Below, one piece after another: positions 24,672 through 32,774 of a stretch of DNA of 57,540 nt (positions within the stretch are counted from its first letter, which is position 1; the number at the start of each line of letters is the position of its first letter). The stretch spans positions 1 through 57,540 of the forward strand of contig JBCCHN010000017.1 in assembly GCA_039028695.1 (NCBI GenBank), in the 5' to 3' direction. Under the pieces are notes generated by a model. It saw only the letters and a program-made list of their open reading frames with translations, had not been told where the DNA came from and searched no databases. Origin of the DNA: JANQKX01 sp039028695 (GTDB lineage Bacteria; Pseudomonadota; Alphaproteobacteria; Kiloniellales; Kiloniellaceae). A program made the position numbers and the translations under genes.

Positions 24672-26099
24672 CTAAATGAAATCCATCGTAGTGCCGAACT
24701 CGAGGGCGGACGTTCCGCGATTGGGGAACACGGCGTCGCCGGTTCCAGGCTTTACCCAATCGCACAAGGCGCCGAACACCCGCTCAATCGAGGTGCGACC
24801 TTCAATGTCGCTGCCCTCGGTCTCCAAGGGGGACTGGCCATTACCGTTGTTTGAGATCTCAGAATTCGGAAAGAGCTCCCCGTAAGCGCCGCCGTTGACC
24901 TGTTTACCCCAGACAATAGAGTAATTAGCGCGACCGTGGTCGGTACCATTGCCGCCGTTCGCACGCAGTTGTCGACCAAAGTCCGAGTTGAAAACAAAGG
25001 TTAGTTTTCGTTCTGCGCCCTTCAAGTTCTGGTCTAGCTGGTTGACGACGGTTTTCATGCCACCATCATCGCCGAAAATGTCACTGAATTTAGTGTCGAC
25101 GGATCCTTGCTGATTTGCATGGGTGTCCCAGCCGCCCATTTCCATGTGAGCCACCCGCATGCCCAAAATGTCGGTTGCAAACATGCAGTCGTAAAGATTG
25201 GCGCATTGTCCACCCCAATAACGATCCGTTAGGGCGCCTTGATAGAGGGCTTGAATGGCAGCTGGCCTATCCGCAACATGGCTCTCCAGCCGGGCGTCCA
25301 GTTGATCGCCGAAAGCTTGGATTTGAGCGGCGTGCTGGAAAAAGATGGCGAATGGCCAATTGCGTTGATGTTCGGCCAGTGCACTAGGCCCCCGTCCCAG
25401 GTAATAGGATTTAAGGGCGCGTGCCAAAACCTTAGATTCGGATTGATCGTGGCCATGTCCTTTGGGTAGGGAAAAGTCTCGGGTGTTGCTCGCGTGAACC
25501 ACTTGGTCCAAACGAGCTGCCGGATCGCTGCCTTTGCAGAAAATGGGAACGCCGCCGCTGAGCGAGACCACGTTGGCTTCGTCGCTGATGGCCTCAGCCA
25601 AGCGTCCACCCCAACCGTCCCGATTGGTACCCAGGCGATCCGCATCTAAGTCGCCGGCCATGGTGATAAGCTGGGAATGGTCATGCGCGCGGTTTAGGGA
25701 TCCGAACACATTCGAAATAATGGCAACATTGCCGGAGTTGTATTGCCGCCGTAGCCAGTCGGCGTTTTTGTGAATGCCAAAACCCCCTCCGCCCAGCGAG
25801 ACCTCGGTGTACTCGGCATTAAAACACTGGGCATAGCTTCCGTAGGCCGGATTTTGGTATAGCCCCCGCCGGGCTTGCCAAAAGGCATTTGCATAGGCGG
25901 AACCAGGAGCCGGCGCAATCAAGTGACGAAAATCGGCGCCGCCCAACAGCATGACGTGAACCAGAACTTTCCTTACGTCGGAAGCTGAGTGGTGTGCCAA
26001 GAGAGGGCGTGAACCGAGCGTCCCGGCAAGCATAGCTGCGGTCGATCCTCCCAATGCTTGGGTCAGCAGTCGGCGGCGGGTTAAAAGAGAGTTTGTCAT
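24672..26099 (-). CDS. DUF1501 protein with Tat signal (alkaline-phosphatase-like fold)
   Basis: A 475-residue exported protein. The N-terminus (TRRRLLTQALGG then a hydrophobic run) is a twin-arginine signal, so it is exported folded. The later GGWDTHANQ, FNSDFGRQLRANGGNGTDHGRA and IVWG segments fit the DUF1501 family, related to the sulfatase/alkaline phosphatase superfamily; the reaction is unknown. The start at 26099 is set by GGAGGG about eight bases before it; that site lies in the tail of the DUF1800 gene, whose stop codon is one base upstream, so translation is coupled. DUF1501 and DUF1800 genes often occur as such pairs. Confidence 0.88.
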   Translation of the reverse strand: MTNSLLTRRRLLTQALGGSTAAMLAGTLGSRPLLAHHSASDVRKVLVHVMLLGGADFRHLIAPAPGSAYANAFWQARRGLYQNPAYGSYAQCFNAEYTEVSLGGGGFGIHKNADWLRRQYNSGNVAIISNVFGSLNRAHDHSQLITMAGDLDADRLGTNRDGWGGRLAEAISDEANVVSLSGGVPIFCKGSDPAARLDQVVHASNTRDFSLPKGHGHDQSESKVLARALKSYYLGRGPSALAEHQRNWPFAIFFQHAAQIQAFGDQLDARLESHVADRPAAIQALYQGALTDRYWGGQCANLYDCMFATDILGMRVAHMEMGGWDTHANQQGSVDTKFSDIFGDDGGMKTVVNQLDQNLKGAERKLTFVFNSDFGRQLRANGGNGTDHGRANYSIVWGKQVNGGAYGELFPNSEISNNGNGQSPLETEGSDIEGRTSIERVFGALCDWVKPGTGDAVFPNRGTSALEFGTTMDFI

Positions 26100-26100
26100 G

Positions 26101-28044
26101 TTATTTTCCCTCCAGCGCGAACATAAACGGTGTGGCGGTAATAAAGTTGACCGCGGTTCCGACGCGCCGGTTCCATAGTTTCCTAACATCCAGCCGGCGA
26201 TCATTGAGAACCATTTTTGTTTTCTTGTGGGAATTATGAAGGGCCACAAGATCGGGATTCGACCTGATGTCGTCGGCGGTCAGTATTTGATTCATGTCAC
26301 TTATATAGCCGGCTTCATAGGCCCGGTATCCGAAGTCCCGGCCGGTCGCGAGAATGGAAAAGACCTGGGCGCGTGCGAGGAGTTCAAAATTATCGCCCCG
26401 GTCGCCAGTGAAACGTTTCCATAGCCACTCGCCCACATTCTTGACCCGCCTGCGGAGATTTTCCGGACCAGGCATCGTTTTGGCCCAATTCTTCACCCAA
26501 TCCCTTGGCAAGCCATTCTCCGGTGTGCGGTCCACGTCCACATCGTTGAAATACCAAGGAGAATTCACATTGTCCGCGTATGCCCGGCGGAAAAGACTTT
26601 GGTTGCTTGCTGCCTGCTGGCCCGTTTGCCCGCCGAACACGTTGGCAATCGGCGAAAAGATTCGAGCTTGCTGATTGTTCAATCGCCAATCCGCCCGCAC
26701 ATGTCGGGCAAAACTCTCCTCGTTGGACAGGGTATTCATGTTCTTGGCGATGAGAACCCGGTCGAAAGAGTTGCGATACTTGAAGGTATTCGGTTGATGG
26801 AAAATGCGTGAAATTGCATATTCGCGAAGGAAATTTAGGAGATCCTTTTGCTTCATGCTTTTCCATTCGGCACGAATTTGCTGGATCTTCCGTTTGTTTA
26901 GATTGTCGTCGCCAAAAAATCTGATGATTTTGACCGGAATGTTGGCTTTGGCCTCCGGATGGCGGGAGGCGACATTAACAAGGCGTTTGAGTTTTTCCGA
27001 TGCATTAGCACCGCAGATGTTTTTCCGTTCGCTGCCGGTGGCGCCGTCATTCAGGACCTCAAGACATGCCTTTTTATGGGTACGGCGATTTTGCAGGAAT
27101 CGGCCCGCGGGATCATTGTGATCGGTAAAGCGGATCGGCCCAACGTAGGATCCCCAGCCTGATTGGATTCCATAGGCGTTAGGATCTAAATCAACGCGCA
27201 TGCCCGTCAAAACACGGGCCGTATTCTCAATGGTTACGTTCTCGTGGTATTCCCGATCTTCGGTTTCCCCTTGAATTCGGAAAAACAGCTGATGAAATTC
27301 CCTGGCGAAGTCATCGTTGCCATGAAACTCGCCATTCCAGATCGCATTGTACTGATGACCATAGGCATTGGCGACGGCGGCCGATCTGGCGCCGATATAT
27401 TGGAGTTGGGTGAAGGTCTTGCCTTTGTTTAGCCCGATGATGAAATCGTCATAGTATTGCCGCATCAGACCGGCGCCGGCGTTCTCCAAAGAAATCGCCA
27501 TGTGGTAGTTCGTGAGGTAAAGGGCGACCTTGTGCAAAAACGGATTGACGCCCCGGGTATTGGTCGCCTGGACCCAAACATAGGGTAGGACCCATCCCCG
27601 CACGCCGGTGCGTTCATCATTCAAGAAGGTATACTCGTGATACCTGTCTCGCCGAACTGGATTGGCACCCACATTTGATCCCCATAAATCCTGAAGGTCG
27701 GCCAATGTTCCGTTCTGGCCATTAATCCAGGCTTCCGGTTTAGAAAGCTCGCGATTAACGATCTTGAAATTCAGCATTTGCTTGATCGCTTTTCGCGGCG
27801 GCATTTCGGACCATTTGCGAATCTGGGCATCGCTTGCAAAGCCGCCAAATGCAAAGGCGTGGAGCACTTTTCGCACCTGCGGCTTACCCCAATCCTTCTT
27901 ACGGATGGGTTTGAAGCCATTGCTTGCCGTCGCGTTGCTGCTTTCAGGCTCAGTCTGATTGGAAATTGCAGGACTGGCGGTGGTCATGACCAAAAATATG
28001 GCCGTGGCAGCCAGACTCGTGAGTTGTTTCAAGGGAGATCGCAT
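26101..28044 (-). CDS. DUF1800 family exported protein
   Basis: A 647-residue protein. A Sec-type signal peptide (MRSPLKQLTSLAATAIFLVMTTASPAISN) is followed by a long mostly helical domain with KVLHAFAFGGFASDAQIRKW near residue 60, HKVALYLTNYHMAIS near 170, and EFHQLFF and TARVLTGMRV further on, the pattern of DUF1800. No enzymatic residue is identified in the family to my knowledge. It is the first gene of a two-gene operon with the DUF1501 gene, and the promoter must lie in the very AT-rich region directly upstream. Expression in the periplasm together with its Tat-exported partner is inferred. Confidence 0.85.
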   Translation of the reverse strand: MRSPLKQLTSLAATAIFLVMTTASPAISNQTEPESSNATASNGFKPIRKKDWGKPQVRKVLHAFAFGGFASDAQIRKWSEMPPRKAIKQMLNFKIVNRELSKPEAWINGQNGTLADLQDLWGSNVGANPVRRDRYHEYTFLNDERTGVRGWVLPYVWVQATNTRGVNPFLHKVALYLTNYHMAISLENAGAGLMRQYYDDFIIGLNKGKTFTQLQYIGARSAAVANAYGHQYNAIWNGEFHGNDDFAREFHQLFFRIQGETEDREYHENVTIENTARVLTGMRVDLDPNAYGIQSGWGSYVGPIRFTDHNDPAGRFLQNRRTHKKACLEVLNDGATGSERKNICGANASEKLKRLVNVASRHPEAKANIPVKIIRFFGDDNLNKRKIQQIRAEWKSMKQKDLLNFLREYAISRIFHQPNTFKYRNSFDRVLIAKNMNTLSNEESFARHVRADWRLNNQQARIFSPIANVFGGQTGQQAASNQSLFRRAYADNVNSPWYFNDVDVDRTPENGLPRDWVKNWAKTMPGPENLRRRVKNVGEWLWKRFTGDRGDNFELLARAQVFSILATGRDFGYRAYEAGYISDMNQILTADDIRSNPDLVALHNSHKKTKMVLNDRRLDVRKLWNRRVGTAVNFITATPFMFALEGK

Positions 28045-28272
28045 CAGTGTCAGCCCTAAGCCTGTTTCTACTTTCGGAGTGATATATCAGTAATTAATTA
28101 ATCGGATTTTAATTCTTTATTTACTTTTCAGATAATTTAATTAAAATTTTAACTTATTATTCAATTTATCAAATATAGTTTTTGCCTTTATTGAAAAATT
28201 ATTTTTATTATTGTTGAGCTCATGATGATGGAGAAGTTTTGTATCCGCCCTGTTTGAGTGTAGTCTTGGGCC
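28045..28272. other. Very AT-rich divergent region upstream of DUF1800 and the VOC gene
   Basis: About 28080-28220 is roughly 80 percent A+T, far above the window average, with repeated TTAATT words. It must hold promoters for both divergent genes and could be bound by an H-NS-like or CtrA-like protein. No gene is seen in it. Confidence 0.6.
28098..28112 (-). promoter_or_regulatory. CtrA-like TTAA-N7-TTAA site upstream of the DUF1800 gene
   Basis: TTAA at 28098-28101 and TTAA at 28109-28112 are separated by seven bases, 54-68 bases ahead of the DUF1800 start. Because the surroundings are about 80 percent A+T, this may be chance. Confidence 0.25.
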
Positions 28273-29280
28273 ATGAAGGCTAGCATGCGAACCTGTCGGC
28301 TTAGGGTGATCTCCCCGGGAAAAGCGCGCGCCTTCTATGAGGAATGCTTCGGCATGGTCTCATTTGACCCTGGGCTTTTGGGTCCAGGTGGATCCGAGGG
28401 CACCGGTGCTTGGCAGGGCGACGCTTTGCTTGGCTTTGAAAATAGCGATCGCCCAGGCGAGTCGCGTATTGATGGGCGCGCCCACAGTGGCGTCGACCAA
28501 AGCCCTCTGGAACCAGAGCAAACCTTCCTTCATCTCGTGCCACTGGATCCCGAGGGACAACGCGCGGCTCCCTATCGTCAGGATGTAGAGGACCTTTATT
28601 GGAAAATCGGCGTAACTCTTTGCGATGTGGATCTTGCCGTAGACCGGCTCCGAATCCGCGATGTGGAGGTGTCCCAACCCCGCCAGTTTCAAGAGATTGG
28701 CTATCTATGCCACCTCCGCGATCCGGAAGGCTACGTGATTGAATTGCTCCAACATCGCTTTGCCTGGAATCACAAGCCGCAACCCGCCGCACCGGGATAC
28801 GCTCTGGGCGGCCCCGCTGTTTTGGGACAGGTCACCCTGCGCATTCGAGATCCCGAGGCCAGCCTACGATTTTACAAGCAGGTCCTGGGGTTGCGACTGC
28901 TCTCTCGCCAGGCGGTCCCTGAACACGGATTTACACTCTATTTCCTGGCCGCTACGCAAGAACGTCCGCCCCACGAGGACTTAGACGCGGTCTCGAACCG
29001 GGAATGGCTCTGGCAGCGTCCCTATACCACATTGGAATTGCAGCACATCTGGGGTCGGGAGGCCCGTTTTGGTCCTTACCGTCAATCAGGTGCTGGCGAG
29101 CCGGGATTTGATGGCCTGGATTTTATGTGCCCCACCCTGGATCCCATCTTGAAATCCCTGAATTCGTCTGAATTTGAAGCATTATCCAGAGACCTTATCG
29201 CCAACGAGCCATTGGGCACTGTCACTTTATGCGATCCCGATGGAGTCAAAATTCGCCTGACCGAAAGGGGCGGTGAATAA
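28273..29280 (+). CDS. Two-domain VOC (glyoxalase/dioxygenase-like) protein
   Basis: A 335-residue protein with two vicinal-oxygen-chelate modules. The first half begins with CRLRVISPGKARAFYEECFGMV and ends in CHLRDPEGYVIELLQHR; the second begins LGQVTLRIRDPEASLRFYKQVLGLRLLSR and ends in GTVTLCDPDGVKIRLTER. The two modules of the family usually bind one divalent metal, as in glyoxalase I or ring-cleaving dioxygenases. A His-rich YFLAATQERPPHEDLD lies between. The substrate is unknown; a ring-cleaving or glyoxalase role is plausible. It is convergent with the DedA gene. Confidence 0.82.
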   Translation: MKASMRTCRLRVISPGKARAFYEECFGMVSFDPGLLGPGGSEGTGAWQGDALLGFENSDRPGESRIDGRAHSGVDQSPLEPEQTFLHLVPLDPEGQRAAPYRQDVEDLYWKIGVTLCDVDLAVDRLRIRDVEVSQPRQFQEIGYLCHLRDPEGYVIELLQHRFAWNHKPQPAAPGYALGGPAVLGQVTLRIRDPEASLRFYKQVLGLRLLSRQAVPEHGFTLYFLAATQERPPHEDLDAVSNREWLWQRPYTTLELQHIWGREARFGPYRQSGAGEPGFDGLDFMCPTLDPILKSLNSSEFEALSRDLIANEPLGTVTLCDPDGVKIRLTERGGE

Positions 29281-29284
29281 CGGC

Positions 29285-29908
29285 CTAAGGACGTTCTCTG
29301 CGCCGATAGATAATGTAGGCGCCAATGCCCACAGCGGCTGCAAGAATAAGAATGGGCCCGACGATTTTTAGATTCTGCTCGATCAGCTTGAGATGTTCGC
29401 CGAACCAGAAACTTCCAAGTCCCCAAACGCCGACCCACATGGCCGCGCCGAGAGCATTGAACAGCAAGAAACGCCACCAAGGCATATTACTGGTTCCGGC
29501 TACAACGCCGTTGAGCTGCCGGAGCAATGTGAAAAACCGCGCGAATAAAACAATCCGGCCCCCATATTTTCTAAAAATTGCCTCAACTTTGTGCAGTCGC
29601 TCCTCTGTAATGAAAAATCGTTTGCCAAAGCGTATCACTAGGGCTCTGCCGCCATAGCGCCCGATAAGATAGCCCACGTTGTCGCCCATTACCGCGCCAA
29701 CCCACGATGCGAAAAGCAAGGGCGGCAAGGAAAGTTTACCCTGGGAGGCGAGGGCGGCTGTGGTGATAAGAAGCGTTTCGGCCGGTACAGGGGCGCCGAA
29801 CGACTCCAAAAAAATGCATAAAGTGACAACCCAGACTCCGTAGTCCTGAAGCATCCGAGTAAGATCGCTTGTTAGGTCGCCTGAAAGATTGATGCCAAAA
29901 ATTTCCAT
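29285..29908 (-). CDS. DedA-family membrane protein
   Basis: A 207-residue DedA protein with about five membrane segments. The conserved motif GAVMGDNVGYLIGRYGGRALVIRFGKRF is followed by FARFFTLLRQLNGVVAGTSNMPWWRFLLFN, which contains the functional Arg and Gly residues of the family. DedA proteins are lipid-scrambling or membrane-potential related transporters involved in undecaprenyl phosphate recycling and in resistance to stress. The C-terminus ends after a last helix with a basic tail. The next plus-strand gene (nuclease) starts about 200 bases upstream of its start. Confidence 0.92.
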   Translation of the reverse strand: MEIFGINLSGDLTSDLTRMLQDYGVWVVTLCIFLESFGAPVPAETLLITTAALASQGKLSLPPLLFASWVGAVMGDNVGYLIGRYGGRALVIRFGKRFFITEERLHKVEAIFRKYGGRIVLFARFFTLLRQLNGVVAGTSNMPWWRFLLFNALGAAMWVGVWGLGSFWFGEHLKLIEQNLKIVGPILILAAAVGIGAYIIYRRRERP

Positions 29909-30027
29909 TCTTAATCGATTTCGTCCAATTCGGGGAGTCTCTCACTATCCGATCTTATGCCATTAAATCAATTGCATAGCTAGTAAAGGCCGGAGTGGTT
30001 TTGGTTGGAAGACGTATTGGTGGCGCT

Positions 30028-30055
30028 TGTGGATAACATCCGATTCTGTGGATAA
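30028..30055. promoter_or_regulatory. Pair of consensus DnaA boxes flanking a GANTC site
   Basis: TGTGGATAA (the complement of the DnaA box TTATCCACA) occurs twice: 30028-30036 and 30047-30055, 19 bases apart in the same orientation. GATTC, a CcrM methylation site, lies at 30042-30046 between them. A third imperfect TTATCC follows at 30059. The pair lies in the gap between dedA and the nuclease gene and could regulate replication-linked expression or titrate DnaA. A complete replication origin is not apparent. Confidence 0.6.
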
Positions 30056-30111
30056 GTTTATCCTTTTGTCATGTTTTATACAGCTTGCCGCGCTATACTA
30101 AGGCCTTCAGC

Positions 30112-30831
30112 ATGATCAATTGGCAGGTATTGCCGATGCTCTCGATCCCGACAAATTGGATCTCGAAAAACTGGGCCTTGTCGCTTGGGATAATTATTCT
30201 TCTGGCCGGCTTGTCCGCTTGCAAGGAAGAACGTCTAGCCGCGCCGCGCGTGATTGACGGTGACAAATTAGAGCTGGGCGAACGGCGCGTACGACTATTC
30301 GGCGTTGATGCGCCAGAAGCCAAGCAAGTGTGCCTGCGCCAGGGTGAACATTGGCCCTGTGGTGAACTGGCCGCTGACGCGGTGCGGGAGTTTATCGCCG
30401 GGCGGACGGTGCGCTGTTTTGAGGAATTGAAAAAGAAAAACGGGCGATACGTTGTCACGTGCACCGTGTCCGGTGAAGAGCTGACCCTTAATCAATGGAT
30501 GGTTCAGGAAGGGTGGGCCTTGGCCTTTCGCCATTACACCGATGAATTCGTGCCTGATGAACTGGTGGCACAAAAGGAGGGACGGGGAATATGGGGCAGT
30601 GAATTCGTGCCCCCTTGGCAGTGGCGGCAAGGAGTAAGGCTGGCGTCCAATCACCAGCCAACCACCGGCTGTCGCATTAAAGGCAACATCAATACCAAGG
30701 GCGAACATCTGTTTTATTTGCCGCGTCAAGCTCGCTACGAGCAAGTGCGCATTGTCGAAGCCAAAGGGGAGCGCTGGTTCTGCTCCCGCCAAGAAGCCCG
30801 CGCCGCCGGATGGCAAGCTGCTCCAAAGTGA
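30112..30831 (+). CDS. Thermonuclease-family (SNase-like) lipoprotein
   Basis: A 239-residue protein with a lipoprotein-type N-terminus (WALSLGIIILLAGLSAC, lipidated Cys about residue 38) and a staphylococcal-nuclease domain (about 48-155) with RVIDGDKLELGERRVRLFGVDAPEAKQVC. The catalytic Arg/Glu set of SNase is partly visible (R in RVRLFG; RCFEELKKKNGRYV). A C-terminal stretch with GCRIKGNINTKGEHLFYLPRQARYEQVRI matches the extra domain seen in bacterial SNases, where it may bind nucleic acid. The ATG at 30112 is preferred over TTG 30085. It acts outside the cytoplasm, probably degrading DNA or RNA. Confidence 0.87.
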   Translation: MINWQVLPMLSIPTNWISKNWALSLGIIILLAGLSACKEERLAAPRVIDGDKLELGERRVRLFGVDAPEAKQVCLRQGEHWPCGELAADAVREFIAGRTVRCFEELKKKNGRYVVTCTVSGEELTLNQWMVQEGWALAFRHYTDEFVPDELVAQKEGRGIWGSEFVPPWQWRQGVRLASNHQPTTGCRIKGNINTKGEHLFYLPRQARYEQVRIVEAKGERWFCSRQEARAAGWQAAPK

Positions 30832-30847
30832 ACAAAACTCTGTAGGC

Positions 30848-31351
30848 TTATGGTTTGGGGTGTCTGAAAACCAGATCCCCCGGTTCTTGGGGCGTTGCCG
30901 TCAAGTCCAAGACCGCACCCAAGCGTTCCGCGAGCCGGCGCGAACGGCTATTTTCCGAATCGATATAGCTTGCCAGAGTTTTTAAGCCGCGGGTCTTGAA
31001 AGCCCAAGCGCGCAGTGCCAGAGCAGCTTCGTAGGCAAATCCTTGGCCTTCGGCTTTTGGGTATAGCTGCCAACCCAGTTCATGTTCAGGAAACCGAGGC
31101 CCATCATTGATGCCGACTTGTCCGGGGCAGCTGCCGCTGCTTCGCTCCTCAATGGTCAGTGCGCCATGTTCCATGAGAGTCCATTGTGCCACGTCGTGAC
31201 AAAACAAGCCCCAAGCCTCTTCGGTTGAGAAGGGTCCCCCCATTTAGGCCGAACGGGCGGATGCCATAAGTGCCGCGTATGCGGGCCAGTCTCTCATAGT
31301 GGGCGGGCGCAGGACCAATCGCTCCGTTTCGATTGTGGGAATCTCAGTCAT
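30848..31351 (-). pseudogene. GNAT acetyltransferase gene interrupted by an in-frame TAA at codon 36
   Basis: Reading from the ATG at 31351 gives MTEIPTIETERLVLRPPTMR, about 35 sensible residues, then a TAA at 31244-31246, then the frame continues without shift as MGGPFSTEEAWGLFCHDVAQW and on to the end at 30848. A single-base change of a Tyr codon (TAT or TAC) would create this stop; GNAT relatives have a SRYMGGP-type sequence here. The ribosome site AAGGA lies before the first ATG and none lies before the second, so the product is probably lost. The acetyl-CoA binding and C-terminal parts (GQGFAYEAALALRAW) look intact, so the break may be recent or a sequencing error. Confidence 0.8.
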
Positions 31352-31427
31352 GATATGGATCCTTGGTTGGGGAAGGCATGAACAGCTAGCGCTGGTCAGC
31401 ATTCATTATAGACGTTAGAAGAGCGAC

Positions 31428-32648
31428 ATGTTGTCCCTGTCCTTCTTCCGCGCCAATGGGCGATTGATCGCCTTTGGGGTTTTTATGTGCTTCTGCTCGA
31501 GCATGGGGCAGACGTTTTTCATATCCCTATTCGGTGGCGAGATTCGCGCAGCCTTCGGCATTTCCCATGGCACCTTCGGCTCGCTTTATGCCGTGGGCAC
31601 ATTGGCCAGTGCCGCGACCATCATATGGTTTGGACGTCTGGTGGATCGGTGGCCATTAGGTGTCTACGGGGCTTTGGTCTTAGCCGGACTGGCGGTCATG
31701 TGTTTCCTGATGAGCCAGGTATGGAGCCTGGTGGCATTGACGCTGACGATCTATGGCTTGCGCCTTTTCGGTCAGGGTCTGGCTGTACACACGGCCATTA
31801 CCGCCATGGCACGTTACTTTGAGGCGGAGCGTGGCCGCGCCGTGAGCATCGCTTCGCTGGGCAACACCTTAGGTGAAGCGCTCCTCCCACCCTTGGTGGT
31901 GCTGGCTTTTGTCGTGATGGATTGGCGGTTTGTTTGGGCCTTGGGCGGCATCGGTCTGGTGGTTCTCTTGCCGACCATTTTCATCTTGCTCAAGGGTCAA
32001 AAGGAACGGGACTCTGCACTCAAGGCTCAACGGCAGCAAAGTGGCGCGGCGGCCCGCGACCGGAATTTGAAACAGGCCCTGAAGGACCCGGTCTTGTGGC
32101 TCTTGCTGCCAGCGCTTTTTGCCCCCTCTTTTATTTTCACCGGTCTCATTTTTCATCAAGTTTATTTGGCAGAATCGAAGGGTTGGCCTCTGTCTCTGCT
32201 CGCTGGGTCATACTCCATCATGGCGGCCGCGTCGGTGCTATCACTGATTCTGTCCGGTTGGTTGGTCGATCGTGTCACCGCGCGACGGTTGGTGCCGTGG
32301 TTCTTGTTGCCCCTGGGCTTGGCATGTGTCGCCCTGGCGTTCCAGGATGGTTTTTGGGTCGCGCCGGTTTTTATGGCGCTCTTTGGTCTCAACACAGGCT
32401 TGGCCGCTGTCATCACCGGTGCCATTTGGGCCGAGCTTTACGGTGTATCCCATCTGGGTGCTATCCGTGCTTTTGGACAAGCGGTGATGGTTTTTTCTTC
32501 TGGTCTGGCACCTGCGATTCTCGGTCTCCTGATTGATGTGGGAATCAACCTCGATGACCTGGCTGGCCTCATGTTTTTTTATTGTGTCCTGGTATCGCTG
32601 CTTGCGGCTTTTGGCGTCTACCGACGGTCCCGCACCCTGGTCAGTTAG
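31428..32648 (+). CDS. Major facilitator superfamily transporter
   Basis: A 406-residue carrier with twelve membrane segments. The loop between helices 2 and 3 carries WFGRLVDRWPLG, matching the MFS motif A region, and the second half repeats the layout with SGWLVDRVTARRLVPW. The N-terminal stretch (FCSSMGQTFFISLFGGEIRAAFGIS) resembles metabolite/oxalate-type MFS carriers more than drug pumps. Substrate is unknown. The start ATG at 31428 is preceded by AGAAGAGCG rather than a perfect ribosome site. Confidence 0.92.
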   Translation: MLSLSFFRANGRLIAFGVFMCFCSSMGQTFFISLFGGEIRAAFGISHGTFGSLYAVGTLASAATIIWFGRLVDRWPLGVYGALVLAGLAVMCFLMSQVWSLVALTLTIYGLRLFGQGLAVHTAITAMARYFEAERGRAVSIASLGNTLGEALLPPLVVLAFVVMDWRFVWALGGIGLVVLLPTIFILLKGQKERDSALKAQRQQSGAAARDRNLKQALKDPVLWLLLPALFAPSFIFTGLIFHQVYLAESKGWPLSLLAGSYSIMAAASVLSLILSGWLVDRVTARRLVPWFLLPLGLACVALAFQDGFWVAPVFMALFGLNTGLAAVITGAIWAELYGVSHLGAIRAFGQAVMVFSSGLAPAILGLLIDVGINLDDLAGLMFFYCVLVSLLAAFGVYRRSRTLVS

Positions 32649-32707
32649 CCAATTTCAATCCCTTAGCGACACTCAGCATCTGTGAAATGTGATCTAAAGT
32701 GGAACCC

Positions 32708-32730
32708 AGCAGTTGTGGTGGCAAACTGCT
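32708..32730 (+). promoter_or_regulatory. Hairpin and T-run in the leader of the symporter gene
   Basis: AGCAGTT (32708-32714) pairs with AACTGCT (32724-32730). A run of seven T follows at about 32756-32762, just before the ribosome site of the symporter gene. It might be an attenuator, but I found no glycine-riboswitch core. Confidence 0.3.
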
Positions 32731-32774
32731 TGCGATACGATAATTTAGACTAGAGTTTTTTTGGGGAGGTGCCG

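Noticed and set aside
30028..30055. The replication origin itself
   Set aside because: Only two perfect boxes are seen and neither hemE nor parAB is adjacent; I kept it as a possible DnaA-controlled site instead.
32649..32774. Glycine riboswitch ahead of the alanine/glycine symporter
   Set aside because: Glycine riboswitches often precede such genes, but the leader lacks the conserved core sequences; only a short hairpin and T-run are present.
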